From the NCBI GenBank assembly GCA_002422265.1, contig DIUB01000176.1:6199-23171 (forward strand): 16,973 nucleotides of DNA. Direction: 5' to 3'. Source of the DNA: Geobacter sp. UBA6169 (GTDB lineage: Bacteria; Desulfobacterota; Desulfuromonadia; Geobacterales; Pseudopelobacteraceae). The position numbers and the translations under genes were made by a program. The notes below the pieces were generated by a model. That model ran no database searches, had not been told where the DNA came from, and was given only the letters and a program-made list of their open reading frames with translations. Below are positions 7,137 through 14,448 of the stretch, one piece after another. The stretch's first letter is position 1. Each line of letters starts with the position of its first letter.

Positions 7137-7555
7137 AGATGTTTGGCCTTGACACCAATGTGCTGGTGCGGTTTCTGCTGAAGGATGATGTAAAACAGGC
7201 GGAATGCGCCAAAAAGGTTATTGATGGAGCATTGATGGCCGGGGAGCCGGTGGCTGTGGCGCTGCTGGTTGTTCTGGAGACCGAATGGGTGCTTCGCTCG
7301 TGTGCAAAACTGGATAGGAAAACGATCATCTCTACCTTAAGAATGCTGCTCGAATCACGTGATCTCCGTATTGAAGATGAAGAATCCCTTGAGGCAGCTC
7401 TTTACCTGTACGAAAACAACAGTGCCGACTTTGCCGATTGCCTGATAGCAACTCGTTACAATCGATCCGGCTGTACGGCAATGCTCACCTTTGACCGCAA
7501 GGCCGCTGACATTCCCGGTGTTGTCCTGCTGAATACCGCCCCCCATAACAGATAA
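7133..7555 (+). CDS. vapC: PIN-domain toxin (VapC), probable ribonuclease
   Basis: 140 residues from GTG at 7133; an ATG at 7139 is two codons later. The PIN active-site acids are all present: D7 in GLDTNVLVRF, E49 or E51 in LETEW, D99 and D102 in SADFADCLI, and D121 in TFDRKA. VapC enzymes use a Mg-dependent acidic centre to cut specific RNAs, often tRNA or rRNA. The GTG overlaps the vapB stop, so translation of toxin follows antitoxin. uvrC begins 14 bases after the stop but is functionally unrelated. Confidence 0.92.
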   Translation: MKMFGLDTNVLVRFLLKDDVKQAECAKKVIDGALMAGEPVAVALLVVLETEWVLRSCAKLDRKTIISTLRMLLESRDLRIEDEESLEAALYLYENNSADFADCLIATRYNRSGCTAMLTFDRKAADIPGVVLLNTAPHNR

Positions 7556-7569
7556 CGCCTAGCCCGCCC

Positions 7570-9405
7570 ATGGATCTCCGCGAGAGTATACCGTCGTTCC
7601 CCACCGCCCCCGGCGTGTACCGGATGTACGATGCCGACGGAATCATCCTCTACGTTGGCAAGGCCCGTAACCTGCGTCAACGGGTACGCAGTTACTTTAA
7701 CAACACCGACAGCCGCCCCCAGGTACGTTTTCTGATGGCCAGGGTTGACCGGATCGAATTTACCGTTACCGATACGGAAAAAGAGGCGCTGCTGCTGGAA
7801 AACACCCTGATCAAGCAGCACCAGCCCCGCTACAACCTGAACCTGAAGGATGACAAGACCTTTTTCTCGTTGCGGATCGATCTGCGGGAGCGTTTTCCCC
7901 GCTTTACTGTGGTGCGCAAGGTCAGCCGCGATGGTGCCCGCTATTTCGGCCCCTACGCCTCGGCCTCGGCTGCCCGCGAGGTGCTGAAACAGCTGCAGCG
8001 GATGTTCCCCCTGCGTCACTATCCCCTCAAAAGCTGTATGAATCGCCCCCGTCCCTGTCTGTATCATCAGATCGGGCAATGCAGCGCCCCCTGTCACAAC
8101 CTGATCACTCCGGAGCAATACGGTTCGCTGGTGCAGGGGGCGGTCATGTTTCTTGAGGGCCGCAGCAAGGATCTGGTGGCTGGTTTCCGGCAGCAGATGA
8201 AGGCCGCTGCCGAGGCCCGGCGTTACGAAGAGGCCGCCCGCTGGCGTGACCTGCTGCGGGCGATCGATACCACTTTGGAGCGTCAGAAGGTGGTCAGCCA
8301 GGGGGGCGACAGCGATATTCTCGGTCTGGCCCGGCAGGGGGAGCGTCTTGCGGTGGCGCTGCTGTTTATCCGGGGCGGCACCTTGACCGGCAGTACGGTG
8401 CTGCATGGCACCGGTGAACTGGAGGATGCCGATGCCCTGTCAGCCTTTATCCAGCGCTACTACGATACGGAACGCGGTATTCCGGATGAACTGCTGTTAC
8501 CTGATCTGCTGGAAGATCAGGATGCCCTGGGTGAGTGGCTGAGTGACCAGAAAGGCAAGAAAGTACGGCTGACCGTGCCCCGTCGTGGTGAAAAGCTGGC
8601 GCTGGTGGAACTGGCTGCCCGCAATGCCGAGGCAGCCCTGCAAGAGGCCGGTGCTGCAGCGCGGGGAGTTGCGCAGACGCTGGAGGAGCTGCAGCAAAAA
8701 CTGGCCCTGCCGGCGTTGCCCCGCCGGATCGAATGCTATGACATCTCAAACCTGCAGGGGCGTCACAGTGTCGGCAGCGGGGTGGCGTTTCTGGATGGTG
8801 CGCCGGACAAGCAGCAGTACCGACGCTACCGGATCAGGTCCGTAGACGGGCAGGATGATTTTGCCATGCTGCAGGAGGTCTTTACCCGGCGGTTCAGCCC
8901 GCAGAAGATTGCGGCGTGGGGACTGCCGGATCTGGTGGTGGTGGATGGCGGTATCGGCCAGCTGAACAGTGTCCTGGCCATCTTTGACAACCTGGGATTG
9001 CGGGGAAAGCTGCCGGTGGTGTCGCTGGCAAAGAGCCGGGTTAAAGGAGACGGCAAGGATACGACGGTGGAGCGCAGTGAAGAGCGGGTCTTTCTGCCGG
9101 GGCGCCGTAACCCGGTCAGGCTACGGCAGGATGGCGCGGCTCTCAGGCTGCTGGCGGCCATTCGTGATGAGGCACACCGTTTTGCCATCACCTATCACCG
9201 CACATTACGGGATCGTGAGACACTCCATTCCTCCCTGCGAGAAATTCCCGGCGTTGGACCGAAGCTTGAGCGTCTGCTGCTGACTCGGTTCGGTTCTCTG
9301 GAGGGATTGCGACGTGCAAACCCCCAGGAACTGAGCAAGGCGGGCATCGGGGATGCACTGGCTGCGAAGATCAGCGCGGTGCTCCAGCAGCGTGGCATGA
9401 CGTAG
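7570..9405 (+). CDS. uvrC: UvrABC excision nuclease subunit C
   Basis: 611 residues, full length. UvrC makes both incisions around a bulky DNA lesion, in complex with UvrB. Residues 12-90 hold the GIY-YIG nuclease (PGVYRMYD, then ILYVGKARNLRQRV), responsible for the 3' cut. Residues about 201-235 hold the UVR domain that contacts UvrB (ARRYEEAARWRDLL). Residues about 385-540 hold the RNase H-like domain for the 5' cut (IECYDISNLQG, then VVVDGGIGQL). Residues about 553-605 hold tandem helix-hairpin-helix motifs (REIPGVGPKLERLLL). No clear ribosome binding site precedes the ATG. It is convergent with the alkene reductase gene, 15 bases between stops, with no visible terminator. Confidence 0.97.
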   Translation: MDLRESIPSFPTAPGVYRMYDADGIILYVGKARNLRQRVRSYFNNTDSRPQVRFLMARVDRIEFTVTDTEKEALLLENTLIKQHQPRYNLNLKDDKTFFSLRIDLRERFPRFTVVRKVSRDGARYFGPYASASAAREVLKQLQRMFPLRHYPLKSCMNRPRPCLYHQIGQCSAPCHNLITPEQYGSLVQGAVMFLEGRSKDLVAGFRQQMKAAAEARRYEEAARWRDLLRAIDTTLERQKVVSQGGDSDILGLARQGERLAVALLFIRGGTLTGSTVLHGTGELEDADALSAFIQRYYDTERGIPDELLLPDLLEDQDALGEWLSDQKGKKVRLTVPRRGEKLALVELAARNAEAALQEAGAAARGVAQTLEELQQKLALPALPRRIECYDISNLQGRHSVGSGVAFLDGAPDKQQYRRYRIRSVDGQDDFAMLQEVFTRRFSPQKIAAWGLPDLVVVDGGIGQLNSVLAIFDNLGLRGKLPVVSLAKSRVKGDGKDTTVERSEERVFLPGRRNPVRLRQDGAALRLLAAIRDEAHRFAITYHRTLRDRETLHSSLREIPGVGPKLERLLLTRFGSLEGLRRANPQELSKAGIGDALAAKISAVLQQRGMT

Positions 9406-9420
9406 ACCAGGCACGCTTCT

Positions 9421-10509
9421 TCAGCCGGCCGCCGGATAATCGGTATACCCGGCAGGGCCGGGAGTGTAGAAGGTGGTCTGGTCAGGTTCGGCAAGGGGAA
9501 TCCCTTCCCTGAGGCGGGTCACCAGATCCGGGTTGCTGATGAAGGGCCGACCGAAGGCGATCAGGTCGGCCGATCCGTTCTGCAGGTCAGTTTCAGCCCT
9601 GGCTGCATCATACCCTCCGGAGAGGATGACTGCCTGCCCTCCCTGCTGACGGAAGGTTTGGCAGATGGCTTGCACCGCGGCCGGATCAGGTTTCGGGGCG
9701 CCCATGGCCGAATGATCCACCAGATGCAGGTACAGAAGACCCATCCGGCCGAGGTCCCCGGCCAGCTCAAGATACTGTTCGACGATGCCGTCGTAGGTGC
9801 CGCTCATCTCGTTAAACAGCCCGTAAGGGGAGATGCGGACGCCTACCCTCTCGGGACCGATGGCGTCTGCTGCGGCACGGGTTGCTTCAACAGCGAAGCG
9901 GTTGCGCCCGGCGCTGTTACCGCCGTAGGCATCGGTACGGTGATTGGAGCCGGGGTCCAGAAACTGGGTGATCAGGTAGCCGTTGGCACCATGCACCTCG
10001 ACACCGTCACAGCCGGCGGCGATGGCGTTGCGGGAGGCCTGGCAATACTCCTCCAGGGTGCTGCGGATATCCTCAGGTGTCATCTCACGGGGCAGGTCGT
10101 ACGGCTGCTCTCCCTTCAGGTCGGTCCAGGTCATGCCGCTCAAGGCACATGCCGAAGGCGCCAGCAGCTCAGCCCCCGGCGGCAGATTGAACCGGCTGCC
10201 GACCCGTCCGCAGTGCATCAGCTGAATGAACAGCCTGGCCCCCGACGCATGCGACGCCTTGCTGACCAGTCGCCACCCTTTTGCCTGCTCGGCGGAAAAA
10301 ATGCCTGGAATGCGGGCGTAACCCAGGCCGTTGGGTGAGGGCGACGTCCCCTCGGTGATCAGCAACCCGGCTGCCGCTCTCTGACCGTAGTAGGTGGCCA
10401 TCAGTTCGTTGGCGCAATTCCCTGTTGCGCGGGAACGGGTCATAGGGGCCATCACTACCCGGTTTTGAAAGGTCAGGCTACCAATTTTGCAGGGTTCAAA
10501 AAGTTTCAT
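9421..10509 (-). CDS. Old yellow enzyme family alkene reductase (FMN, NAD(P)H)
   Basis: 362 residues, normal for the NemA/OYE group. It should be an FMN-bound TIM barrel reducing activated C=C bonds or nitro compounds with NAD(P)H. Visible signatures are the N-terminal FEPCKIGSLTFQNRVVMAPM, the substrate-binding pair H173 and N176 with Y178 in VHGANGYLITQF, DPGSNHRTDAYGG, and phosphate-binding residues near ILSGGYD and IAFGRPFISNPDL. AAGGAG lies 9 bases before the ATG, inside the end of the preceding ORF, which it overlaps by 14 bases. It is the last gene of the gnd-zwf-pgl operon, so its NADPH supply may be made by its own transcript. Physiological substrate is unknown. Confidence 0.93.
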   Translation of the reverse strand: MKLFEPCKIGSLTFQNRVVMAPMTRSRATGNCANELMATYYGQRAAAGLLITEGTSPSPNGLGYARIPGIFSAEQAKGWRLVSKASHASGARLFIQLMHCGRVGSRFNLPPGAELLAPSACALSGMTWTDLKGEQPYDLPREMTPEDIRSTLEEYCQASRNAIAAGCDGVEVHGANGYLITQFLDPGSNHRTDAYGGNSAGRNRFAVEATRAAADAIGPERVGVRISPYGLFNEMSGTYDGIVEQYLELAGDLGRMGLLYLHLVDHSAMGAPKPDPAAVQAICQTFRQQGGQAVILSGGYDAARAETDLQNGSADLIAFGRPFISNPDLVTRLREGIPLAEPDQTTFYTPGPAGYTDYPAAG

Positions 10510-10867
10510 AGCGGAGCTCCTTAGTGGGGTGCCACAACAGGTTGAAGTCCTCGATCACGAACTGCTCATCCAGAACGCCGAGCGCTCTGAACTGGCTTGC
10601 CAGGGCAGCCACCATCGGCGAGGGACCGCAGAAAAAGATCAGTTTGTCCCGTACACCGCCACGCACCGTGCCGTCGATGTAGGTGGCTGAAATCCTGCCC
10701 TGGCGGCTGTCCACCCAGAGCTCGTAGTGGTGCCCGCGTTCTTCGAAGGCGTGGAAGCCGTGAAAACGGCTTAAGATCACTTCGGCGCGGATGTCGTTGT
10801 CGAAGCTGGCCTGATCGTCACTCAGCACCACTGGCCTGTGGAGGAGGTGGTCAGCATAGTCCGTCAC
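10496..10867 (-). pseudogene. C-terminal remnant of an NAD(P)-binding flavin oxidoreductase (ferredoxin/ferric reductase type)
   Basis: The ORF reads on after the end of pgl. Only the last part of a reductase NAD-binding domain is recognisable: KLIFFCGPSPMVAALASQFR has the conserved Cys-Gly-Pro motif, followed by ALGVLDEQFVIEDFNLL, a typical end of this fold. The FAD-binding and N-terminal parts are missing. The preceding piece (about 40 residues, HGFHAFEERGHHYELWVDSR) is weaker. A GTG at 10867 is the nearest start, inside the last codons of pgl; an ATG at 10942 lies deeper in pgl. No good ribosome binding site is seen. It overlaps the alkene reductase gene by 14 bases and carries that gene's ribosome binding site, which may be why the reading frame is kept. 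Either decayed gene or small real protein; I favour decay. Confidence 0.6.
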
Positions 10868-11600
10868 CAGGAACGGCAGCGATGGAACTTTTAAGCAGGG
10901 CTGCCGACTCACGATCCACCAGCCAGTGCAGTTCCCCATCAACCGGCCTGATCAGTCGTGCCGGGTAGGGGGGCTCGTCTGCCTCCAGCAGGTGCTGGAG
11001 CACGGCGGCCTTGGCTGCTCCAGCCACCAGAAACAGAATCCTCTTGGCCTGATTGATCAGCGGTGCTGTCAAAGTAACCCGCTCAAATGGTTCACCGGCC
11101 CGCTGCGTGACTGCGGTCCAGCGTACCTGTTCCTGCAGGGCCGCTGATCCGGGCAGCAGTGAGGCGGTGTGACCGTCATCCCCCAGCCCCAGCAGCACCA
11201 GGTCGAAGCGGGGCGGTTTGTTCCCAAAAAAACGCTGCAGTTCGGTCTGATACGCCTCAGCTGCCAGGGTTGCCGGCAGGTCGCCACGAATCGGATGCAG
11301 CTGTTCAGGCGCCAGTTCCAGGTGATCAAGCAGCGCAGTGCGGGCCATCAGCTGGTTGCTGCGGGGATCGTCTGCCGGCACACAGCGCTCATCACCCCAG
11401 AAGAAGTGGATCAGGTCCCACGGGATGCTGCTGCGCCACGGTTCCCGGGCCAGCAGCTGATAAGTGCGGCGGGGAGTCTCGCCGCCTGCCAGCGCCACGG
11501 TAAAACGGCCCCCTGTTGCTATCCGTTGCCGGGCCAGCTGCGCGAAAAGATCGGCAGCGGCCTGGGCCAGCTCTTCCGGGTCTGTACCGTACCGGATCAT
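10851..11600 (-). CDS. pgl: 6-phosphogluconolactonase
   Basis: 249 residues from ATG at 11600, which overlaps the zwf stop as ATGA; an in-frame GTG at 11609 would add three residues. The enzyme hydrolyses 6-phosphogluconolactone to 6-phosphogluconate in the cytosol, the second step of the oxidative pentose phosphate pathway. Family motifs of the DevB type are clear: VALAGGETPRRTYQLLA, FFWGDERCVPADDPRSN and LVLLGLGDDGHTASLLPGS. The C-terminal LHWLVDRESAALL is also typical. Its end overlaps by 17 bases the frame of the oxidoreductase remnant downstream. Confidence 0.95.
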   Translation of the reverse strand: MIRYGTDPEELAQAAADLFAQLARQRIATGGRFTVALAGGETPRRTYQLLAREPWRSSIPWDLIHFFWGDERCVPADDPRSNQLMARTALLDHLELAPEQLHPIRGDLPATLAAEAYQTELQRFFGNKPPRFDLVLLGLGDDGHTASLLPGSAALQEQVRWTAVTQRAGEPFERVTLTAPLINQAKRILFLVAGAAKAAVLQHLLEADEPPYPARLIRPVDGELHWLVDRESAALLKSSIAAVPGDGLC

Positions 11601-13111
11601 GACTGGCACTCATCAGGGGCATCAAGCCAGCAGTGACCGGCAACTGCCAACAGCTGCTCAGCCCCGCGGGGTCCCCAGCTGCCGGCCGGGTAATCCAGCA
11701 GAGGGGGCTGCGGCTGGGTCTCCCATGCTTCAAGAATCGGCATCACCTGCTGCCAGGCCTGCTCAACCTGGTCGGCCCGCATGAACAGGGTGGCATCACC
11801 CCGTACCGCATCCAGCAGCAGGGTTTCGTATGCCTCCGGCGCCTGTTCCCGGAAGGCCTCGCGGTAACGGAACTCCATGGTGGCAGGGGTCAGCAGCATC
11901 CGGGTGCCGGGCAGTTTGACCTGCAGTGCCGTGGCAATCCCCTCTTCTGGCTGAATCTTGATCTGGATCCGGTTGTTCTGCCAGTGCTGTACTGCATCGG
12001 CAGGAAACAGCTGGTGCGGCGGCGAGCGGAAGACGATCGAGATGCTGGAATCCTTGATTGGCAGCCGCTTGCCGGTACGCAGGTAAAAGGGAACCCCCTG
12101 CCAGCGCCAGTTGTCGACCAACAGCTTGAGGGCCACATAGGTCTCGGTGGTCGAATCGGGTGATACCCGGGGCTCATCGCGATAACCCGCTACTGCGGTG
12201 CCTTGTACCGTACCGGCGCAGTACTGCCCCCGCACCGCCACCTGTGCCACCTCTTCCGGTCTGATCGGTCGCAGGGCCCGCAGCAGGTCCACCTTCTTGT
12301 TGCGGATCTCGTTGGCCTCAAAGGAGATCGGCGGCTCCATCCCCACCAGACAGAGCAACTGCAGCAGGTGGTTCTGCACCATGTCCCGCAGGGCGCCGGA
12401 CCGGTCGTAGTATTCACCCCGTTGCTCAACACCGACGGTCTCGGCAACCGTGATCTGCACATGGTCAATGTAGCGGCGATCCCAGAGCGGTTCAAACAGT
12501 GCATTGGCAAAACGGAAGGCCAGAATGTTCTGGACCGTTTCCTTGCCCAGGTAGTGATCAATCCGGTAGATCTGCGATTCAACGAACAGGTCGGTGAGAA
12601 AACGGTTCAGGACCTGGGCGCTCTGCAGGTCGCGACCAAACGGTTTTTCCACCACCAGCCGGTCGTGGGAACAGTCGCGACAGACCCCCAGACGCTGCAG
12701 CATGGCCGCAGCCGGCTCCATCAGGTTGGGGGGGATGGCAAAGTAGTAAATCCGGTTGGCCCGGGTCTGCCAGTGGGCTTCAATAGCCTCCAGGCGTGCC
12801 TTGAGCCGTTCGCCGGAGGCCGGGTCAGTCACATCTTCCGGGAGATAGCTGATGGACTCGGCCAGTTGCCGCCAATGGGCTTCGTCAAGCACCGGCCGAC
12901 GGGAAAAACGGTCAATCCCGCTGCGCAGCTGCTCGCGGAAATCGTCGCTCTCCAACGGTTTGCGGGCAACGCCAATGATGGCGAACCGCTCCGGCAGGTA
13001 GCCGTCAAGCTGCAGGTTATAGAGGGCCGGGATCAGCTTGCGGCTGGTCAGGTCGCCGCCTGCCCCGAAGATGATCAGGATGGTTGGCTGGTTCACCGGA
13101 CGTTGCGGCAT
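11597..13111 (-). CDS. zwf: Glucose-6-phosphate 1-dehydrogenase
   Basis: 504 residues, normal length. It oxidises glucose 6-phosphate to 6-phosphogluconolactone, committing carbon to the oxidative pentose phosphate pathway and giving NAD(P)H. The Rossmann nucleotide site is IIFGAGGDLTSRKLIPAL (13-30), EKPFG is at 155-159, and the substrate and catalytic motif RIDHYLGK is at 183-190, with the catalytic His as the second His-position residue of that motif. AAAGGGG lies in the last codons of gnd, 2 bases separate the gnd stop from the ATG, and the end overlaps pgl. Translation of the three genes is therefore tightly linked. Confidence 0.96.
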   Translation of the reverse strand: MPQRPVNQPTILIIFGAGGDLTSRKLIPALYNLQLDGYLPERFAIIGVARKPLESDDFREQLRSGIDRFSRRPVLDEAHWRQLAESISYLPEDVTDPASGERLKARLEAIEAHWQTRANRIYYFAIPPNLMEPAAAMLQRLGVCRDCSHDRLVVEKPFGRDLQSAQVLNRFLTDLFVESQIYRIDHYLGKETVQNILAFRFANALFEPLWDRRYIDHVQITVAETVGVEQRGEYYDRSGALRDMVQNHLLQLLCLVGMEPPISFEANEIRNKKVDLLRALRPIRPEEVAQVAVRGQYCAGTVQGTAVAGYRDEPRVSPDSTTETYVALKLLVDNWRWQGVPFYLRTGKRLPIKDSSISIVFRSPPHQLFPADAVQHWQNNRIQIKIQPEEGIATALQVKLPGTRMLLTPATMEFRYREAFREQAPEAYETLLLDAVRGDATLFMRADQVEQAWQQVMPILEAWETQPQPPLLDYPAGSWGPRGAEQLLAVAGHCWLDAPDECQS

Positions 13112-13113
13112 GG

Positions 13114-14139
13114 CTATGCCCCTTTGTCGTGGGATTTTTCGTGGTGGCCGCCAAACTGGTAGCGCATGGCCGACAGCAGGCGGTTGGCAAAGTCATCGGC
13201 GCCCCGCGAGCTGAAACGCTGATACAGGGCAGCACTCAGTACCGGCGCAGGCACTCCGGCATCAATGGCGGCATTGATGGTCCAGCGCCCTTCGCCTGAA
13301 TCAGAGACCTGTCCGGCAAACCCCTGCAACCCCTGGTCGTTAACCAGGGCCCGGGCACTCAGGTCCAGCAGCCAGGAAGCCACCACACTCCCCCGGCGCC
13401 ACAGTTCGGCAATCTCGGTCAGGTTGAACTCGTACTGGAAATGCTCCGGATGCCTGAGCGGTGTGGTCTCGGCATCCACTGCCCGCTCATGCAGACCGGC
13501 ATTGGCATGGTGCAGCAGATTGAACCCCTCGGCGTAGGCTGCCATCAGGCCGTATTCAATGCCGTTATGCACCATCTTGACAAAATGCCCTGCCCCGCTG
13601 GGGCCGCAGTGCAGATAGCCCTGTTCAGCCGTACCCGTGCCGGGTGCGCGTCCCGGAGTGGGGGGCGCTGCTGCTGTCCCTGGAGCCAGTGCGGCCAGCA
13701 GCGGCTCAATCTGTCTGAAGGCATCTGCTTCACCCCCCACCATCAGGCAGTAGCCCCGCTCCCTGCCCCAGACACCGCCACTGGTGCCGATATCCAGATA
13801 GCGGATGCCCTGTTCTGCAAGCTGTGCGCTGCGTCGGATATCATCATGGTAGTGGGAATTGCCGCCGTCAATCAGGATATCCCCTGCTGCCAGCAACGGC
13901 ACCAGCCGGGTAATCATCCCGTCCACGGCACCGGCCGGGATCATCAGCCAGATCGTCCGTGGCTGCTCAAGCAGAGCAACAAAGCCTTCCAGCGTGGTGC
14001 TGCTGTTGGCCCCAACCTCTTCAAACGGGGCAACTGCAGCGGCAGTGCGGCCATAGACCACGCATTGGTGTTCCTTTGCAAGCAGGCGTCGCACCATCTC
14101 GCCCCCCATTCTGCCGATACCGATCATTCCCAGCTGCAT
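13114..14139 (-). CDS. gnd: 6-phosphogluconate dehydrogenase, short decarboxylating type
   Basis: 341 residues, the short form (YqeC/GndA-like) rather than the 470-residue form. It oxidises and decarboxylates 6-phosphogluconate to ribulose 5-phosphate. The dinucleotide motif is GMIGIGRMGGEM (4-15), the substrate motif GGNSHYHDD (92-100), SGG is at 120-122, and the catalytic lysine is K188 in GAGHFVKMVHNGIEY. The residues after the second strand (VVYGRT) do not settle NAD versus NADP preference. A Pro/Gly/Ala-rich loop at about 154-172 precedes GYLHCGP. GGGAGGA lies 5 bases before the ATG. It is the first gene of the operon; its promoter must lie in 14140-14310 but is not evident. Confidence 0.95.
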   Translation of the reverse strand: MQLGMIGIGRMGGEMVRRLLAKEHQCVVYGRTAAAVAPFEEVGANSSTTLEGFVALLEQPRTIWLMIPAGAVDGMITRLVPLLAAGDILIDGGNSHYHDDIRRSAQLAEQGIRYLDIGTSGGVWGRERGYCLMVGGEADAFRQIEPLLAALAPGTAAAPPTPGRAPGTGTAEQGYLHCGPSGAGHFVKMVHNGIEYGLMAAYAEGFNLLHHANAGLHERAVDAETTPLRHPEHFQYEFNLTEIAELWRRGSVVASWLLDLSARALVNDQGLQGFAGQVSDSGEGRWTINAAIDAGVPAPVLSAALYQRFSSRGADDFANRLLSAMRYQFGGHHEKSHDKGA

Positions 14140-14185
14140 GCATTCCTCCCGGTAACACTAGTGAAAGAACCTGAAAACGGCATTT

Positions 14186-14307
14186 GCTCACGCAACGCCG
14201 CTACGAACGCAAAGAAAATCAAAATCTTACTAAAAATGTGGCTTCTCCTTTTTCATCTTCATAAGTCTTTGTTTTTAAACGTTGTGTCGTTGCGCCGTTG
14301 CGTGCAA
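14186..14307. repeat. Inverted-repeat element (MITE-like), copy A
   Basis: Left arm CTCACGCAACGCCGCTACGA (from 14186) is matched, with a few mismatches, by the reverse complement of the right arm ending CGCCGTTGCGTGCAA (to 14307). The interior is AT-rich and has no gene. The ACGCAAAG and CTTTG-type edges resemble the element at 16379-16532, so the two probably belong to one dispersed family. It lies between the divergent gnd operon and the ANTAR gene. Confidence 0.6.
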
Positions 14308-14361
14308 CTGCTTTTTTAAGGATGAAGTGTAGCAGGAGTCTCAGGAATGTCTACTGTCGCA

Positions 14362-14400
14362 GCGTTATAACGCCAATCTTTTGATAACGGCACAAAAGAT
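14362..14400. promoter_or_regulatory. Two adjacent palindromes upstream of the ANTAR gene, possible operators
   Basis: GCGTTATAACGC (14362-14373) is a perfect 12-base palindrome. Three bases further, ATCTTTTG (14376-14383) and CAAAAGAT (14393-14400) form an 8-base inverted repeat around a 9-base centre. The second overlaps the candidate sigma-54 promoter, so a protein bound there could block it. No known regulator motif is recognised. Confidence 0.35.
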
Positions 14401-14403
14401 GCA
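14388..14403 (+). promoter_or_regulatory. Candidate sigma-54 promoter of the ANTAR gene
   Basis: CGGCAC with GG at 14389-14390, and ATGCA with GC at 14401-14402, exactly 12 bases apart as in the -24/-12 class. Only the first T of the TGGCAC core and one T of TTGC differ. The predicted start is near 14414, giving a short leader that begins almost directly with the hairpin at 14417-14436. Confidence 0.5.
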
Positions 14404-14416
14404 AATTATCGTCCAG

Positions 14417-14436
14417 AGGCACCGGCAAAGGTGCCT
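14417..14436 (+). promoter_or_regulatory. Seven-base-pair leader hairpin with six-base loop before the ANTAR gene
   Basis: AGGCACC (14417-14423) pairs perfectly with GGTGCCT (14430-14436), leaving the hexaloop GGCAAA. It ends 3 bases before the GGAGG ribosome binding site. There is no T-run, so it is not a terminator. A six-base loop is the size ANTAR proteins bind, but this one has G1 and A4 rather than the reported A1 and G4. Confidence 0.5.
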
Positions 14437-14448
14437 GATGGAGGCATT

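Noticed and set aside
12203..13162. Long plus-strand ORF opposite zwf
   Set aside because: It is the antisense shadow of a clear zwf gene in GC-rich DNA, with no recognisable domain. The same applies to the long opposite-strand ORFs at 4351-5298, 7456-8406, 9658-10338 and 13441-14319.
13620..13680. Pro/Gly/Ala-rich insertion in gnd, suspected translated repeat
   Set aside because: No inverted repeat structure, and similar Pro-Gly-Arg-rich loops at this place are, to my recollection, common in this short 6PGDH group.
14417..14436. Leader hairpin of the ANTAR gene as an intrinsic terminator
   Set aside because: There is no T-run after the stem; the ribosome binding site follows at once.
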